Shown here in pieces: positions 1 through 7,081 of a stretch of 15,220 bases of DNA (within the stretch, counting starts at the first letter, position 1; each line of letters starts with the position of its first letter). The stretch is taken from positions 1-15,220 of the forward strand of contig CAMLEL010000015.1 in assembly GCA_946478935.1 (NCBI GenBank). The letters run 5' to 3'. Made by a program: the position numbers and the translations under genes. Source of the DNA: an uncultured Armatimonadota bacterium. GTDB taxonomy: Bacteria; Armatimonadota; Fimbriimonadia; Fimbriimonadales; Fimbriimonadaceae. The notes beneath the pieces are model-generated. The model saw only the letters and a program-made list of their open reading frames with translations, was not told the DNA's origin and ran no database searches.

Positions 1-2
1 TC

Positions 3-959
3 GACAGGAAGCAGGCCCTTTCGTCCGCCAAACCCTCGGTTAGCTTTAACCCTCAGACGATCGAAAAGGGTCCGGTTGTTCAGGGCGAACTCATCGAGCT
101 ATCCGTACAGGTTTCAAACCTTGGAAACTCTCCGCTGACATTCCGTGTCATTCCAGATTGCGGCTGCGTGACCGCGGCGTCGGCTCCCGTTGTGCAGCCC
201 GGCGGATCAGTGGCAGTTCCTCTAAAGGTCGACACCACGGAGATTGTCGGTGAATTGAATCGCCACATCATCCTGTTTTCAAACGATGCCGAGAATCCGA
301 TTCAAAGGTTCCCAATTCATATCAAAACGACACCGCGATACCGAGTTCTTTCGAAGAATCCCTCGGTGTTGATCGTCGATGAAAATGGGCTCGAAACGGA
401 CATCTTTCTTGTCACGCCCGACTCCAAACCGCTCGGCGTGACGGGGGTCGAGGTCCAAGGTAATCTCGGTCGCGCAACATTTGAGGAATGGAAAGGTGCT
501 TCACCGGTTCCAAATTCAAGCGGTCAAGCCGAACAAACCTCCGGATACCGAATTCGGGTTCACCTTGATGAGCCGCAAGTCAGCGGACGTTCTGCGGCAA
601 CCGTCCTCGTCAAAACGGATGACCCGAAGTTTCCGGTGATTCGGCACGTCATGTTCGCTCAAAAAGGCATTGCGGCCATGCCTGCCAGCATCTTTTTTGG
701 CGACTTGGGACGAGCAGAGCGTGAGGCGGTTTTCCTATTGACTCGCCCGAATAAGTCGTTCAAGATTCTGAAGATCGAATCCGATTCATCCTTCATCGAA
801 GCTAAAGCCACGGACGTCAATGGCGGCTGGGAGTATAAGATTTTGGCTCGCTACTCGGGTAAGGCTCCTTTGGGCGACCTTCGAGCAACGTTGACAATCC
901 ATACCGATGATCCGAAGCAGTCCAAGATTCGGGTCCCCGTTATGGGAAATGTGAAATGA
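3..959 (+). CDS. DUF1573 Ig-like exported protein (5' partial)
   Basis: The reading frame is open from the first complete codon at 3 with no start in the window, so the N-terminus and any signal peptide lie upstream. The visible 318 residues begin with a DUF1573 domain: a beta-rich stretch ending in the family's DCGCV motif (156-170), followed by the usual P/G-rich turn and beta strands. Two or three further Ig-like beta modules follow, each closing on a TDDP-type turn (near 613-626 and 904-916), so the protein looks like a string of beta-sandwiches. A GTG at 168 could be called as a start but would cut the domain at its cysteine motif. The stop overlaps the cytochrome gene by 4 nt (ATGA), implying translational coupling. 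DUF1573 proteins are generally extracytoplasmic and of unknown function; a role with the cytochrome is inferred. Confidence 0.85.
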   Translation, partial: DRKQALSSAKPSVSFNPQTIEKGPVVQGELIELSVQVSNLGNSPLTFRVIPDCGCVTAASAPVVQPGGSVAVPLKVDTTEIVGELNRHIILFSNDAENPIQRFPIHIKTTPRYRVLSKNPSVLIVDENGLETDIFLVTPDSKPLGVTGVEVQGNLGRATFEEWKGASPVPNSSGQAEQTSGYRIRVHLDEPQVSGRSAATVLVKTDDPKFPVIRHVMFAQKGIAAMPASIFFGDLGRAEREAVFLLTRPNKSFKILKIESDSSFIEAKATDVNGGWEYKILARYSGKAPLGDLRATLTIHTDDPKQSKIRVPVMGNVK

Positions 960-2218
960 AACTCTTTGGTTTGGCTTGTGCCTTGGTCGGCCTTTCGGCG
1001 GCAGGGTTACAACAGGCCGGACCGAAAACTGAATGGGTCGTTTTTTTGAGCGGTAATGCGCAGGGCTACCTGGCCCCTTGCGGATGCAGTGCACCGATGG
1101 TCGGAGGTGTTCAAAGGCGGGCCACCGCGATCAAAGCGCTTGGCTTGGATGGGCGCACCCTTCTGCTTGAAAATGGAGGGCAGGTCAAATCCGCTGGACG
1201 TCAGGACGAGATCAAACTGGAAACGTTTGCGCAGATGCACGCGCACTCACACGGCGCAGGCATGAACTTGGGCCATGATGAGGCAGCTCTTGGCCGAGGC
1301 GCCGTGATGTCGATGGCCAGACTTTCTGGGGGCAAACTTGTAAGCGCGAGCATCGACCAAGGTGATTCTGTTGGAGTCTCCCAATCGACCGCCGCTGGCC
1401 CGTTTCTCATCGCCGGATTGAGCGAGAAAGCGGACCTGATCGCGGCAAACCTGGGGGTTGCTCCCAAGTCTATAGTGTCGTCTGCATTGCAGTTGGCCGA
1501 AGATGCCAAGCGCGCGCGCAAGCATCTCATCCTGCTGCTGGACGGAGATCACACTGCTGCGGTGAACCTTGCAAGGCGTGTGCCTTCCGCAGCCCTCATC
1601 CAATATCGTTCAAGTGGCCGTCCGCCTGCCAAAACCGAGCGCATCGGAAACGTGCTGCTGCTGAGTCCTGGTGATGGCGGACGTTTTATCGTTCGGCTGA
1701 ACTGGAAAGACTCGAAGTTCACCTCCTATCTCCCTGTCGAGTTGCATCCTGGCTACAAAGATGATCCAGGTGCAAAGCAGATTTACAAGACTTATCTTGC
1801 ACGTGTATTGAGCGAGAAACTCCTTGAAGCGCTTCCGCGTCAAGAGACCGATCAATATGTTGGAAGTGAAGCCTGTGGGAAGTGTCACTCCGAAGCGGAA
1901 AAGGTCTGGCGGGGCTCCAAGCATGCCATTGCCCTCAAGACTCTCGAGCATGAAGGGCATGACCGCGACCCGGATTGCGTTGAGTGCCATGTGACTGGAT
2001 TGGCAAGCGTGTACGGATTTCAGTCCCGGACTGAGACACCTCAATTGGCGAGCGTTGGATGTGAAAGCTGTCATGGCCCCGGGGAGAAGCACTCCCTTCA
2101 TCCGAAAGAAGTCAAGATGGGCACCGCAGGCAAGGCATCGTGCATGCCATGTCATCGATCTGAAAATAGTCCAAAGTTCGATTTTGCTTCTTATTGGACA
2201 AAAGTTAAACACAAATAA
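956..2218 (+). CDS. Tetraheme c-type cytochrome with degenerate metallophosphatase-like N-terminal domain
   Basis: A 420-residue protein starting at an ATG inside the ATGA overlap. The first ~20 residues are a hydrophobic Sec-type signal with no lipobox cysteine. Residues ~27-280 look like a metallophosphatase/5'-nucleotidase relative, but the metal ligands are altered: where DxHG is expected there is SGNAQG, and the GNHD-like site reads NLGHDEA. A PCGC motif (Cys42, Cys44) followed by GG and RR occurs in this sub-family. The C-terminal third carries four CXXCH heme sites with cysteines at 307, 341, 369 and 396, plus spare histidines, resembling the cytochrome c554/multiheme family. The protein should be matured outside the cytoplasmic membrane and carry electrons; the N-terminal domain probably no longer hydrolyses phosphoesters. 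The substrate or partner cannot be deduced. A hydroxylamine- or nitrite-type oxidoreductase is not supported. Confidence 0.87.
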   Translation: MKLFGLACALVGLSAAGLQQAGPKTEWVVFLSGNAQGYLAPCGCSAPMVGGVQRRATAIKALGLDGRTLLLENGGQVKSAGRQDEIKLETFAQMHAHSHGAGMNLGHDEAALGRGAVMSMARLSGGKLVSASIDQGDSVGVSQSTAAGPFLIAGLSEKADLIAANLGVAPKSIVSSALQLAEDAKRARKHLILLLDGDHTAAVNLARRVPSAALIQYRSSGRPPAKTERIGNVLLLSPGDGGRFIVRLNWKDSKFTSYLPVELHPGYKDDPGAKQIYKTYLARVLSEKLLEALPRQETDQYVGSEACGKCHSEAEKVWRGSKHAIALKTLEHEGHDRDPDCVECHVTGLASVYGFQSRTETPQLASVGCESCHGPGEKHSLHPKEVKMGTAGKASCMPCHRSENSPKFDFASYWTKVKHK

Positions 2219-2237
2219 GTGGATAACTTGTGGATTA
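2218..2237 (+). promoter_or_regulatory. Tandem near-consensus DnaA boxes
   Basis: AGTGGATAA (2218-2226) and TGTGGATTA (2229-2237) each differ at one base from the DnaA box written as TGTGGATAA. They have the same orientation and an 11-bp period, so they lie on the same face of the helix. The first overlaps the last base of the cytochrome stop codon. A weaker, inverted, two-mismatch candidate, TTATCGAGA, lies at 2357-2365. The gene downstream is itself DnaA-family, which fits autoregulation, or less likely an origin or titration site. DnaA binding is inferred. Confidence 0.5.
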
Positions 2238-2240
2238 GTA

Positions 2241-2256
2241 TCGTTTCGAAAAACGA
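2241..2256. other. Small perfect inverted repeat (6-bp arms, 4-nt loop)
   Basis: TCGTTT and AAACGA flank a CGAA loop, four bases after the second DnaA-like box. No T-tract follows on either strand, so it is a poor intrinsic terminator. It may be an operator half-site pair, part of the DnaA-box region, or chance. Confidence 0.3.
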
Positions 2257-2340
2257 ATCAAACACTAGAAAAGGCAAGAAAAACGCACCTTTTGGGCCCT
2301 TCTTAACCTGCGTGACGCTCTTTATTGGCCTTAAACGGAG

Positions 2341-2369
2341 TTGACGCTCGCCTGACTTATCGAGAGAAT
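2341..2369 (+). promoter_or_regulatory. Possible sigma70-type promoter for the DnaA-like operon
   Basis: TTGACG (2341-2346, 5/6 of consensus) is separated by 17 nt from GAGAAT (2364-2369, 4/6). It lies 46 nt before the ATG at 2416. An 8-bp direct repeat TGACGCTC occurs at 2313-2320 and 2342-2349; the second copy overlaps the -35 element, so it might be a regulator site. This rests on motif matching only. Confidence 0.35.
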
Positions 2370-2415
2370 GAGGTTAGGAATCGCAGGGTGTTAAACCCCA
2401 AAAAGCGATCAGTCT

Positions 2416-3417
2416 ATGACCTCTCCATTGTTTTATCAGGATGCTACGCGTGTCGGCGAACCTCGAAACCCGAGGTCACAGACGGAACGCATGGATCGAA
2501 ACTTCTGCTCGATTGCCACATTGCCTTCAAATGTCGAAGCGATCGATGCAGCGCTGCAATTCGCTACGGGTGAAAAGCCATTCGTCGCATTGATCGGGCC
2601 CAGCGGATGGGGCAAGACTCATCTGTTGGAGTGCGTCTCCACCCGTTTGCGAGTGGAGACCCGCACGCGACATCATGTGATTCGCGCGTCGGAATGGATT
2701 TCCGGGCGCGAAGTTGCCGACCGCGATCGACCCATGTTGATCGACGACGCCCAAGATGCAGCCAACCAGGCAGGATCGCGATTGCGCCTGCGCTTGGCAC
2801 TTGAGCGACGAGTGAGAACCTGCCGACCCACAATCGTGGCCGTTACGGGTGATCGCTTGACCCGCCAACGCCTTGCCTTTCTGCCCAACCAACGGGAATG
2901 GCAAGTTCACGAAATGGCCCAACCGTCGGTCGCCGAGCGCCTCACAATTATCGACAAGATTGCTCGAGAGAATGGAGTCCAACTTTCGCTTGTGTTGTCC
3001 AAATTGATGGCGACGCGAATGAAAGGCAACGGCAATACCTATGTCGGGGCCATCAACCGCCTCAAGTTGGGTGGAGCAGATTGGACTTCCTCGGAGGAGG
3101 TCTTAATGGCCCTGGGTCTATTGGACCGATTCTTTGCCGACGATTCTGGATGGGACCTCAAGGAGCGAGTCCAGATCGCAATCGAGAAGACCGCTGTCCA
3201 CTTTCCGAGTCTGGAGACGCGCCAGTTGTGCTGTTTTGCATTGATCGAAATCGCGGGACTTTCGGAACTTGATGTCGCCCGGTTTTGTGAAGTGGGGCCA
3301 GCCAAGGCACGATCCACAAGTTTGGCGTTTAAAAAGAAGGTTTTGGATTCCAAACAAGCCGAGTCCGCCTATCTGCATTGCCTGGAAACAATCGTCGATG
3401 GACTGTTGGAAGCCTAA
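2416..3417 (+). CDS. Divergent DnaA-family AAA+ ATPase
   Basis: A 333-residue protein. From residue ~26 it follows DnaA domains III and IV: Walker A GPSGWGKT (61-68), Walker B LIDDAQD with D110 and D111, a TGDR stretch at the sensor-1 position, then GAINRL, matching DnaA's GALNR helix. DnaA domains I and II are absent, so it is shorter than a usual initiator (~440-470) but longer than Hda. The sensor-2 arginine of the RELEG motif appears to be Asn/Thr, and the DHSTV DNA-recognition signature of domain IV is replaced by AKARST, although the preceding helix (IAGLSELDVARF) still resembles domain IV. The start is uncertain: ATG 2416 gives the longest form with no clear Shine-Dalgarno; ATG 2491 begins exactly at the conserved region. 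It heads a probable operon. It may be an initiator paralogue, regulator or replication modulator; the chromosomal initiator role is not shown. Confidence 0.75.
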   Translation: MTSPLFYQDATRVGEPRNPRSQTERMDRNFCSIATLPSNVEAIDAALQFATGEKPFVALIGPSGWGKTHLLECVSTRLRVETRTRHHVIRASEWISGREVADRDRPMLIDDAQDAANQAGSRLRLRLALERRVRTCRPTIVAVTGDRLTRQRLAFLPNQREWQVHEMAQPSVAERLTIIDKIARENGVQLSLVLSKLMATRMKGNGNTYVGAINRLKLGGADWTSSEEVLMALGLLDRFFADDSGWDLKERVQIAIEKTAVHFPSLETRQLCCFALIEIAGLSELDVARFCEVGPAKARSTSLAFKKKVLDSKQAESAYLHCLETIVDGLLEA

Positions 3418-3468
3418 TCCCAGTATTAATATCGGTATCCATTGGCACAAACATTGATTACTGTCGAG

Positions 3469-3481
3469 AGGAGAACCCGTT
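3469..3481 (+). promoter_or_regulatory. Shine-Dalgarno that decides a TTG start
   Basis: AGGAG at 3469-3473 lies 7 nt before an in-frame TTG at 3481. The upstream in-frame TTG (3442) and downstream ATG (3505) have no comparable site at good spacing, so TTG 3481 is the preferred start of the GGDEF gene. Confidence 0.65.
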
Positions 3482-4770
3482 TGGGCGGGGCGTGTCGTGG
3501 AATTATGTTGTCGTTGCGAGCTTTAAAGCTCCTACCTGTTTGGGTTGCTCCAGACCACTTGGTGTCGTCTGCGCGGATCCTCTTGGAAGGTCATGGTCTT
3601 CGTGCCATTGCCGTGTTGGATGCTGGCGAAATCGTTGGTGTGGTTACACCGGATTCCCTGATCGGCCATGCCGATTTCACTCCGGTTGGCGCAACCATGT
3701 CGCCACCCAGTCTCATTTTGGATGGCGATCTCACCGTGCGTGAGGCATCCGACCAGTTCGTCAAGACCAACGCAGACTTTGCCCCGGTTGTCGCCGATAC
3801 GGCCTATCTCGGCATGGTGACCGCCAACATGCTGCTCCAAGAATTGGGCCGTTCGTGGGATCCTCTAACAGGACTGTCATGGAGTGATCAACTTCGGGAG
3901 TGGGGAATTGACAACCTGAGGCGCGGCAACGAGATTACGATCCTATTTATCGACCTTGATGACTTTGGGCAGTACAACAAGCGGTTCGGCCACATTGTCG
4001 GAGACCATGTTCTTCAGCGCGTCGCGGCCATGCTCGCCGACTCAATCGATCCTGAGACCGACATTCTGGTCCGGTACGGTGGCGACGAGTTTGCAATCGG
4101 TACCTTGAAGGACCGAGCGGATGCTGATGAGATGGCCAGCATGCTGAAACGGAAAGGCGGCGAGGTCTTCATCGGCGAGGCAGAGGACACAGTCGAATTC
4201 ACCATCGGCATCCAGGGTGGCAAGCGTGGGAAGGAGCGAGAAAGCATTCACTACGCTGCGACTCTTGACAATTTAATCAACCTGGCCAGCAAAGATTGCA
4301 TCGCCCAAAAGAACGCCCGCCAGGCATTGGCGGATCGGGATCTTCCTTCACTGGCAGCAGTTGAACTTCCAGTACCTCCCAGCCCGCAAGAATCCATTCG
4401 CGTGGTCAGCGTTTTTGCCGATGACCACACGTCGAATTCGCTCACCCAAGTGATTATCAGCGTTGGAGAAGCCGTGGTTTCGGGCGTCAGCGCCAGGATG
4501 GGCAAATCCGTCATAGAATCGATTGCCCAAGCGACCGCAAAGGCGCTAGAACGGAAGTTTCCGGATCGTCCAATGACGATCAACGACATCCATCTGACCC
4601 AAAGCGCAGAGGGCCAGCGGTTGGTCACCGTCTCTGCTCAAGTGCTTCACGAGGATCAAAGTTTGGTGGTTGGTGGCGTGAAGGCTGTCGAGCAGGACCT
4701 TTACTCGGATGTCGCCTTGGCGACCATCCAGGCGTTCCAGCAGGTACCGGTCGCAAACTCCCATCCCTAA
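3481..4770 (+). CDS. CBS-pair / GGDEF diguanylate cyclase with unfamiliar C-terminal domain
   Basis: With the TTG start at 3481 the protein has 429 residues; alternatives are TTG 3442 and ATG 3505. Residues ~10-120 form a CBS pair (two V..DSLIGH / GMVTANMLLQ-type repeats), which in other proteins binds adenine nucleotides. The GGDEF domain follows: IDLDDF with metal ligand D158, the NKRFGH segment keeping the guanine-contacting Asn, and an intact GGDEF at 200-204, so cyclase activity (two GTP to c-di-GMP) is plausible. The inhibitory I-site RxxD five residues before GGDEF reads PETD, so product inhibition is probably lost. Residues ~300-425 form two similar beta-beta-alpha-like units I cannot assign to a family. 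No membrane segments are seen, so it should be cytoplasmic. It lies 63 nt after the DnaA-like gene and 48 nt before the ARC-like gene, which suggests co-transcription. Confidence 0.88.
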   Translation: MGGACRGIMLSLRALKLLPVWVAPDHLVSSARILLEGHGLRAIAVLDAGEIVGVVTPDSLIGHADFTPVGATMSPPSLILDGDLTVREASDQFVKTNADFAPVVADTAYLGMVTANMLLQELGRSWDPLTGLSWSDQLREWGIDNLRRGNEITILFIDLDDFGQYNKRFGHIVGDHVLQRVAAMLADSIDPETDILVRYGGDEFAIGTLKDRADADEMASMLKRKGGEVFIGEAEDTVEFTIGIQGGKRGKERESIHYAATLDNLINLASKDCIAQKNARQALADRDLPSLAAVELPVPPSPQESIRVVSVFADDHTSNSLTQVIISVGEAVVSGVSARMGKSVIESIAQATAKALERKFPDRPMTINDIHLTQSAEGQRLVTVSAQVLHEDQSLVVGGVKAVEQDLYSDVALATIQAFQQVPVANSHP

Positions 4771-4818
4771 CTTGGGATTGGTCCCGATATCACGCGTCAG
4801 GGAGGCGTAATATCTTGT

Positions 4819-6483
4819 ATGGCCTCAGAACCCTCCCGGTCGCGTGAACTGATCGACAAGATCTATGAACAGGCGCCAAAGGACGACCCCCGACTTCAAA
4901 ACTACCTTGCTGCGCTGGAACGATCGTTGGCGTCTGAGGCAAAGGAGCGGGAAGAGTCGGCACGCATCCTCGCCGAGTATGAGGAAGCCTACAACAAATT
5001 GACGGCTCCGGCGAACCGGATTGGCGTTTTTCTGAACTGGATCGAGGATGCTGATCAAAAATTTGCGATGATTGCCGTCGGCGATACCGATTTCGTGGCT
5101 CATGTCGATCCCAAGGTTGATCCATCTTTGTTGGATGCGGGCGTCAGGGTTCGGGTGAATGATGCATATGCTGTGGTCGGAGTCGTAGACGCAACAAAAG
5201 TCGGCGGCATGATTAAGGTCACCGAGGTTTTCGAGGACGGGCGTCTGCGAGTTGGGTCGGAAACTCCAGGTTCTGAAGGCCGGTTTGTCCTTCGCTCTGG
5301 GGTTTTGCGGGAGACTATCATCCATGCCGGCGACGAAGTTCGCTTGGATTCATCCGGACGCTTTGCTGTGGAACACTTGCCCGGCCAAGAAAGCAAGGAG
5401 TATTTCCTGGAGGAAGTGCCTGAATTGCCGTGGGAAAAAGTTGGAGGTCAGGAGGGTCCGATCAAACTGATCCGAGACACCATCGAACAACCCCTGCTTT
5501 ATCCGGAAGTGTTCGAGCGTTTCGAAAAGAAGCCGATCAAAGGGATTTTGCTCTATGGCCCACCTGGGTGTGGCAAGACTCTTCTCGGCAAAGCAACCGC
5601 ATATAACCTGACGCAGGAGTATTCGAAACGAATCGGTAAGCCGGTCAAGGAGTACTTCATGGCCATTTCTGGCCCCAAGATCCTCAATATGTGGCTTGGC
5701 GAAACCGAGCGAATGGTAAGAGAAATTTTTAAAACGGCTCGACAAAAGGCAAAGGAAGGTCGACTTGTCTTTATCTTCATGGATGAGGCTGAATCCGTCC
5801 TTCGAACCCGGTCCAGCGGCCGATGGCTGAACATTTCGAATACGGTGGTCCCGCAGTTCTGTGCCGAGTTGGATGGGCTGCAGTCCCTTGACAATGTGGT
5901 CTTGATGCTGACTTCGAACCGACCGGATTACATTGACCCGGCCGTGTTGCGACCCGAGCGAATCGATCGAAAGGTAAAAATCAACCGACCGGATCGTCAA
6001 GCCGCAATTCAGATTTTGAGCATCTACCTCCATGCCGGAATTCCGCTTGATCCTCCGGTCTTGGAAAAGTGGGATGGAGAAGTGGATTGCGCTCGAAAAG
6101 AGTTGATCGAACAACTGGCAGATCACCTCTGGCGGAAGAACAAGGAGACGGAGTTCCTCAAGATCAATTTCCGAAATGGCCAATCAGACACCCTTTATTG
6201 GAAGGACCTTGTGAGCGGCGCTCTGCTGAAAAGCATTGTCGACCGTGCGAAGGACCGGGCCATCGAGCGGGCCATCGCTGATCCCAAATTGAAAGCTGGT
6301 GTGAGCTTCGAAGATCTCATTTCGGCGGCTGGTGACGAGTATCGCGAGAATGAGATCTTCCCGAAGGGCGATTCTCAGGAGGACTGGTTGCAACTGCTCG
6401 ACTTTGAACCGGAAAACGTTGCCGGAGTCCGTCCGATCGGCAAGAATCGTGGAGAGGAGATCAGCCGGAGGTCGGTTGTCTAG
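4819..6483 (+). CDS. arc: ARC/Mpa-like proteasomal AAA+ ATPase
   Basis: A 554-residue protein with the whole ARC/Mpa layout: an N-terminal coiled coil (~25-65), two OB-fold-like beta domains (~66-200), the linker EEVPELPWEKVGG leading into one AAA+ module, and the ARC-specific C-terminal helical part containing VDRAKDRAIE and YRENEIFP. Walker A is GPPGCGKT (247-254), Walker B ends in D322-E323, and arginine fingers are offered by RPERIDR (378-384). Pore loop 1 reads WLGE with W292 where actinobacterial ARC has an aromatic F/Y. Known relatives form hexamers that unfold Pup- or UBact-tagged proteins for a 20S proteasome. The C-terminus ends SRRSVV and lacks the GQYL-type docking tail. AGGGAGG (4799-4805) lies 13 nt before the ATG, a long spacing. 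No proteasome, Pup, Dop or PafA gene is nearby. A FtsH or Cdc48 identity is less likely. Confidence 0.88.
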   Translation: MASEPSRSRELIDKIYEQAPKDDPRLQNYLAALERSLASEAKEREESARILAEYEEAYNKLTAPANRIGVFLNWIEDADQKFAMIAVGDTDFVAHVDPKVDPSLLDAGVRVRVNDAYAVVGVVDATKVGGMIKVTEVFEDGRLRVGSETPGSEGRFVLRSGVLRETIIHAGDEVRLDSSGRFAVEHLPGQESKEYFLEEVPELPWEKVGGQEGPIKLIRDTIEQPLLYPEVFERFEKKPIKGILLYGPPGCGKTLLGKATAYNLTQEYSKRIGKPVKEYFMAISGPKILNMWLGETERMVREIFKTARQKAKEGRLVFIFMDEAESVLRTRSSGRWLNISNTVVPQFCAELDGLQSLDNVVLMLTSNRPDYIDPAVLRPERIDRKVKINRPDRQAAIQILSIYLHAGIPLDPPVLEKWDGEVDCARKELIEQLADHLWRKNKETEFLKINFRNGQSDTLYWKDLVSGALLKSIVDRAKDRAIERAIADPKLKAGVSFEDLISAAGDEYRENEIFPKGDSQEDWLQLLDFEPENVAGVRPIGKNRGEEISRRSVV

Positions 6484-6523
6484 TTCTGAGAACCATTGGG
6501 GTTCTTGGTAAGTCCAACTTGTG

Positions 6524-7081
6524 ATGTTCACCCTCAAGCCCGCAATCGCCTTGATCCTTGCGCTCATCGCGCAGCAGGCTGCCGACCAAAAGGAGTATCA
6601 GCCCCTGGGTGAAATAACGGGCACGGACAGCGCTGTCGAACGTCCGATGGTGGTGGTCGCACAGGATAGGGCTGAGTTCGATCAGCTTTGGCGAACGCAT
6701 AAGGAAATCTTTAGTGACCCTCCCACTTTGGGTGGTACGACGGTCGTTGAGGCGCAAATCCCGGTTGTCGATTTCAAGAAGAACATCGTCATCGCCTACT
6801 TTGCTGGCCAAACGCAGGGGATTGCTGGTTTTGAAATTGCGGGTGTGGATGCCAAAGGGAAAACTATCCAACTGCGGATTGCACCGGTCAACTTGAGTAC
6901 CGCGGTAGGAATAACGGCCAATTCATTCGGAATGTGGGTGTTCCCCAAAAACAAGAAGCCCATTGAATTTGAGCTCGTTGTAGGTCTTCGAAACGGGAAG
7001 CCAGTTGTTCGCCAATTGGCGCGTATTGAACCGACGAAGGAGCCTGCTAGCAGAACCAAACCGCCTGGTAATCCGGGCTAG
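6524..7081 (+). CDS. Exported PrcB C-terminal-domain protein
   Basis: About 185 residues. The ATG at 6524 directly follows an equally possible GTG at 6521; neither has a strong ribosome site. The first ~20 residues (KPAIALILALIAQQAA) are a hydrophobic export signal. The rest matches the pattern of the 'protease complex subunit PrcB' C-terminal domain: a D/E-rich opening with FDQLWRTH, then VDFKKNIVIAYFAGQ and paired beta strands ending in VVRQLARI, with a short Pro-rich tail. That domain is named after a treponemal dentilisin complex protein, where PrcB is an accessory lipoprotein; it is not the proteasome beta subunit, which shares the symbol. It is 40 nt behind the ARC-like gene but should work outside the cytoplasm. 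Its stop shares a CTAG with the convergent gene. Confidence 0.7.
   Translation: MFTLKPAIALILALIAQQAADQKEYQPLGEITGTDSAVERPMVVVAQDRAEFDQLWRTHKEIFSDPPTLGGTTVVEAQIPVVDFKKNIVIAYFAGQTQGIAGFEIAGVDAKGKTIQLRIAPVNLSTAVGITANSFGMWVFPKNKKPIEFELVVGLRNGKPVVRQLARIEPTKEPASRTKPPGNPG

Noticed and set aside
1610..2212. 200-codon minus-strand frame inside the cytochrome gene
   Set aside because: It is antisense to the four heme motifs, which prove the plus-strand frame; no family features.
2219..2415. The gap as the chromosomal replication origin
   Set aside because: Only two good boxes, no clear AT-rich unwinding stretch, and no dnaN, recF, gyrB or rpmH neighbours. Kept only as a possibility in the findings.
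5350..6183. 277-codon open frame on the minus strand inside the ARC-like gene
   Set aside because: It is antisense to strongly conserved AAA+ coding sequence and its translation has no domain-like features.
4771..6523. A Pup/UBact-type small gene next to the ARC-like gene
   Set aside because: The gaps are only 40-48 nt and I saw no short reading frame ending in GGQ or GGE around it. Very short or overlapping frames were not searched exhaustively.
6524..7081. PrcB-domain gene behind the ARC-like gene as a proteasome beta subunit
   Set aside because: This is only a name collision. The protein has an export signal and the treponemal PrcB C-terminal fold pattern, with no N-terminal threonine nucleophile or 20S subunit motifs.
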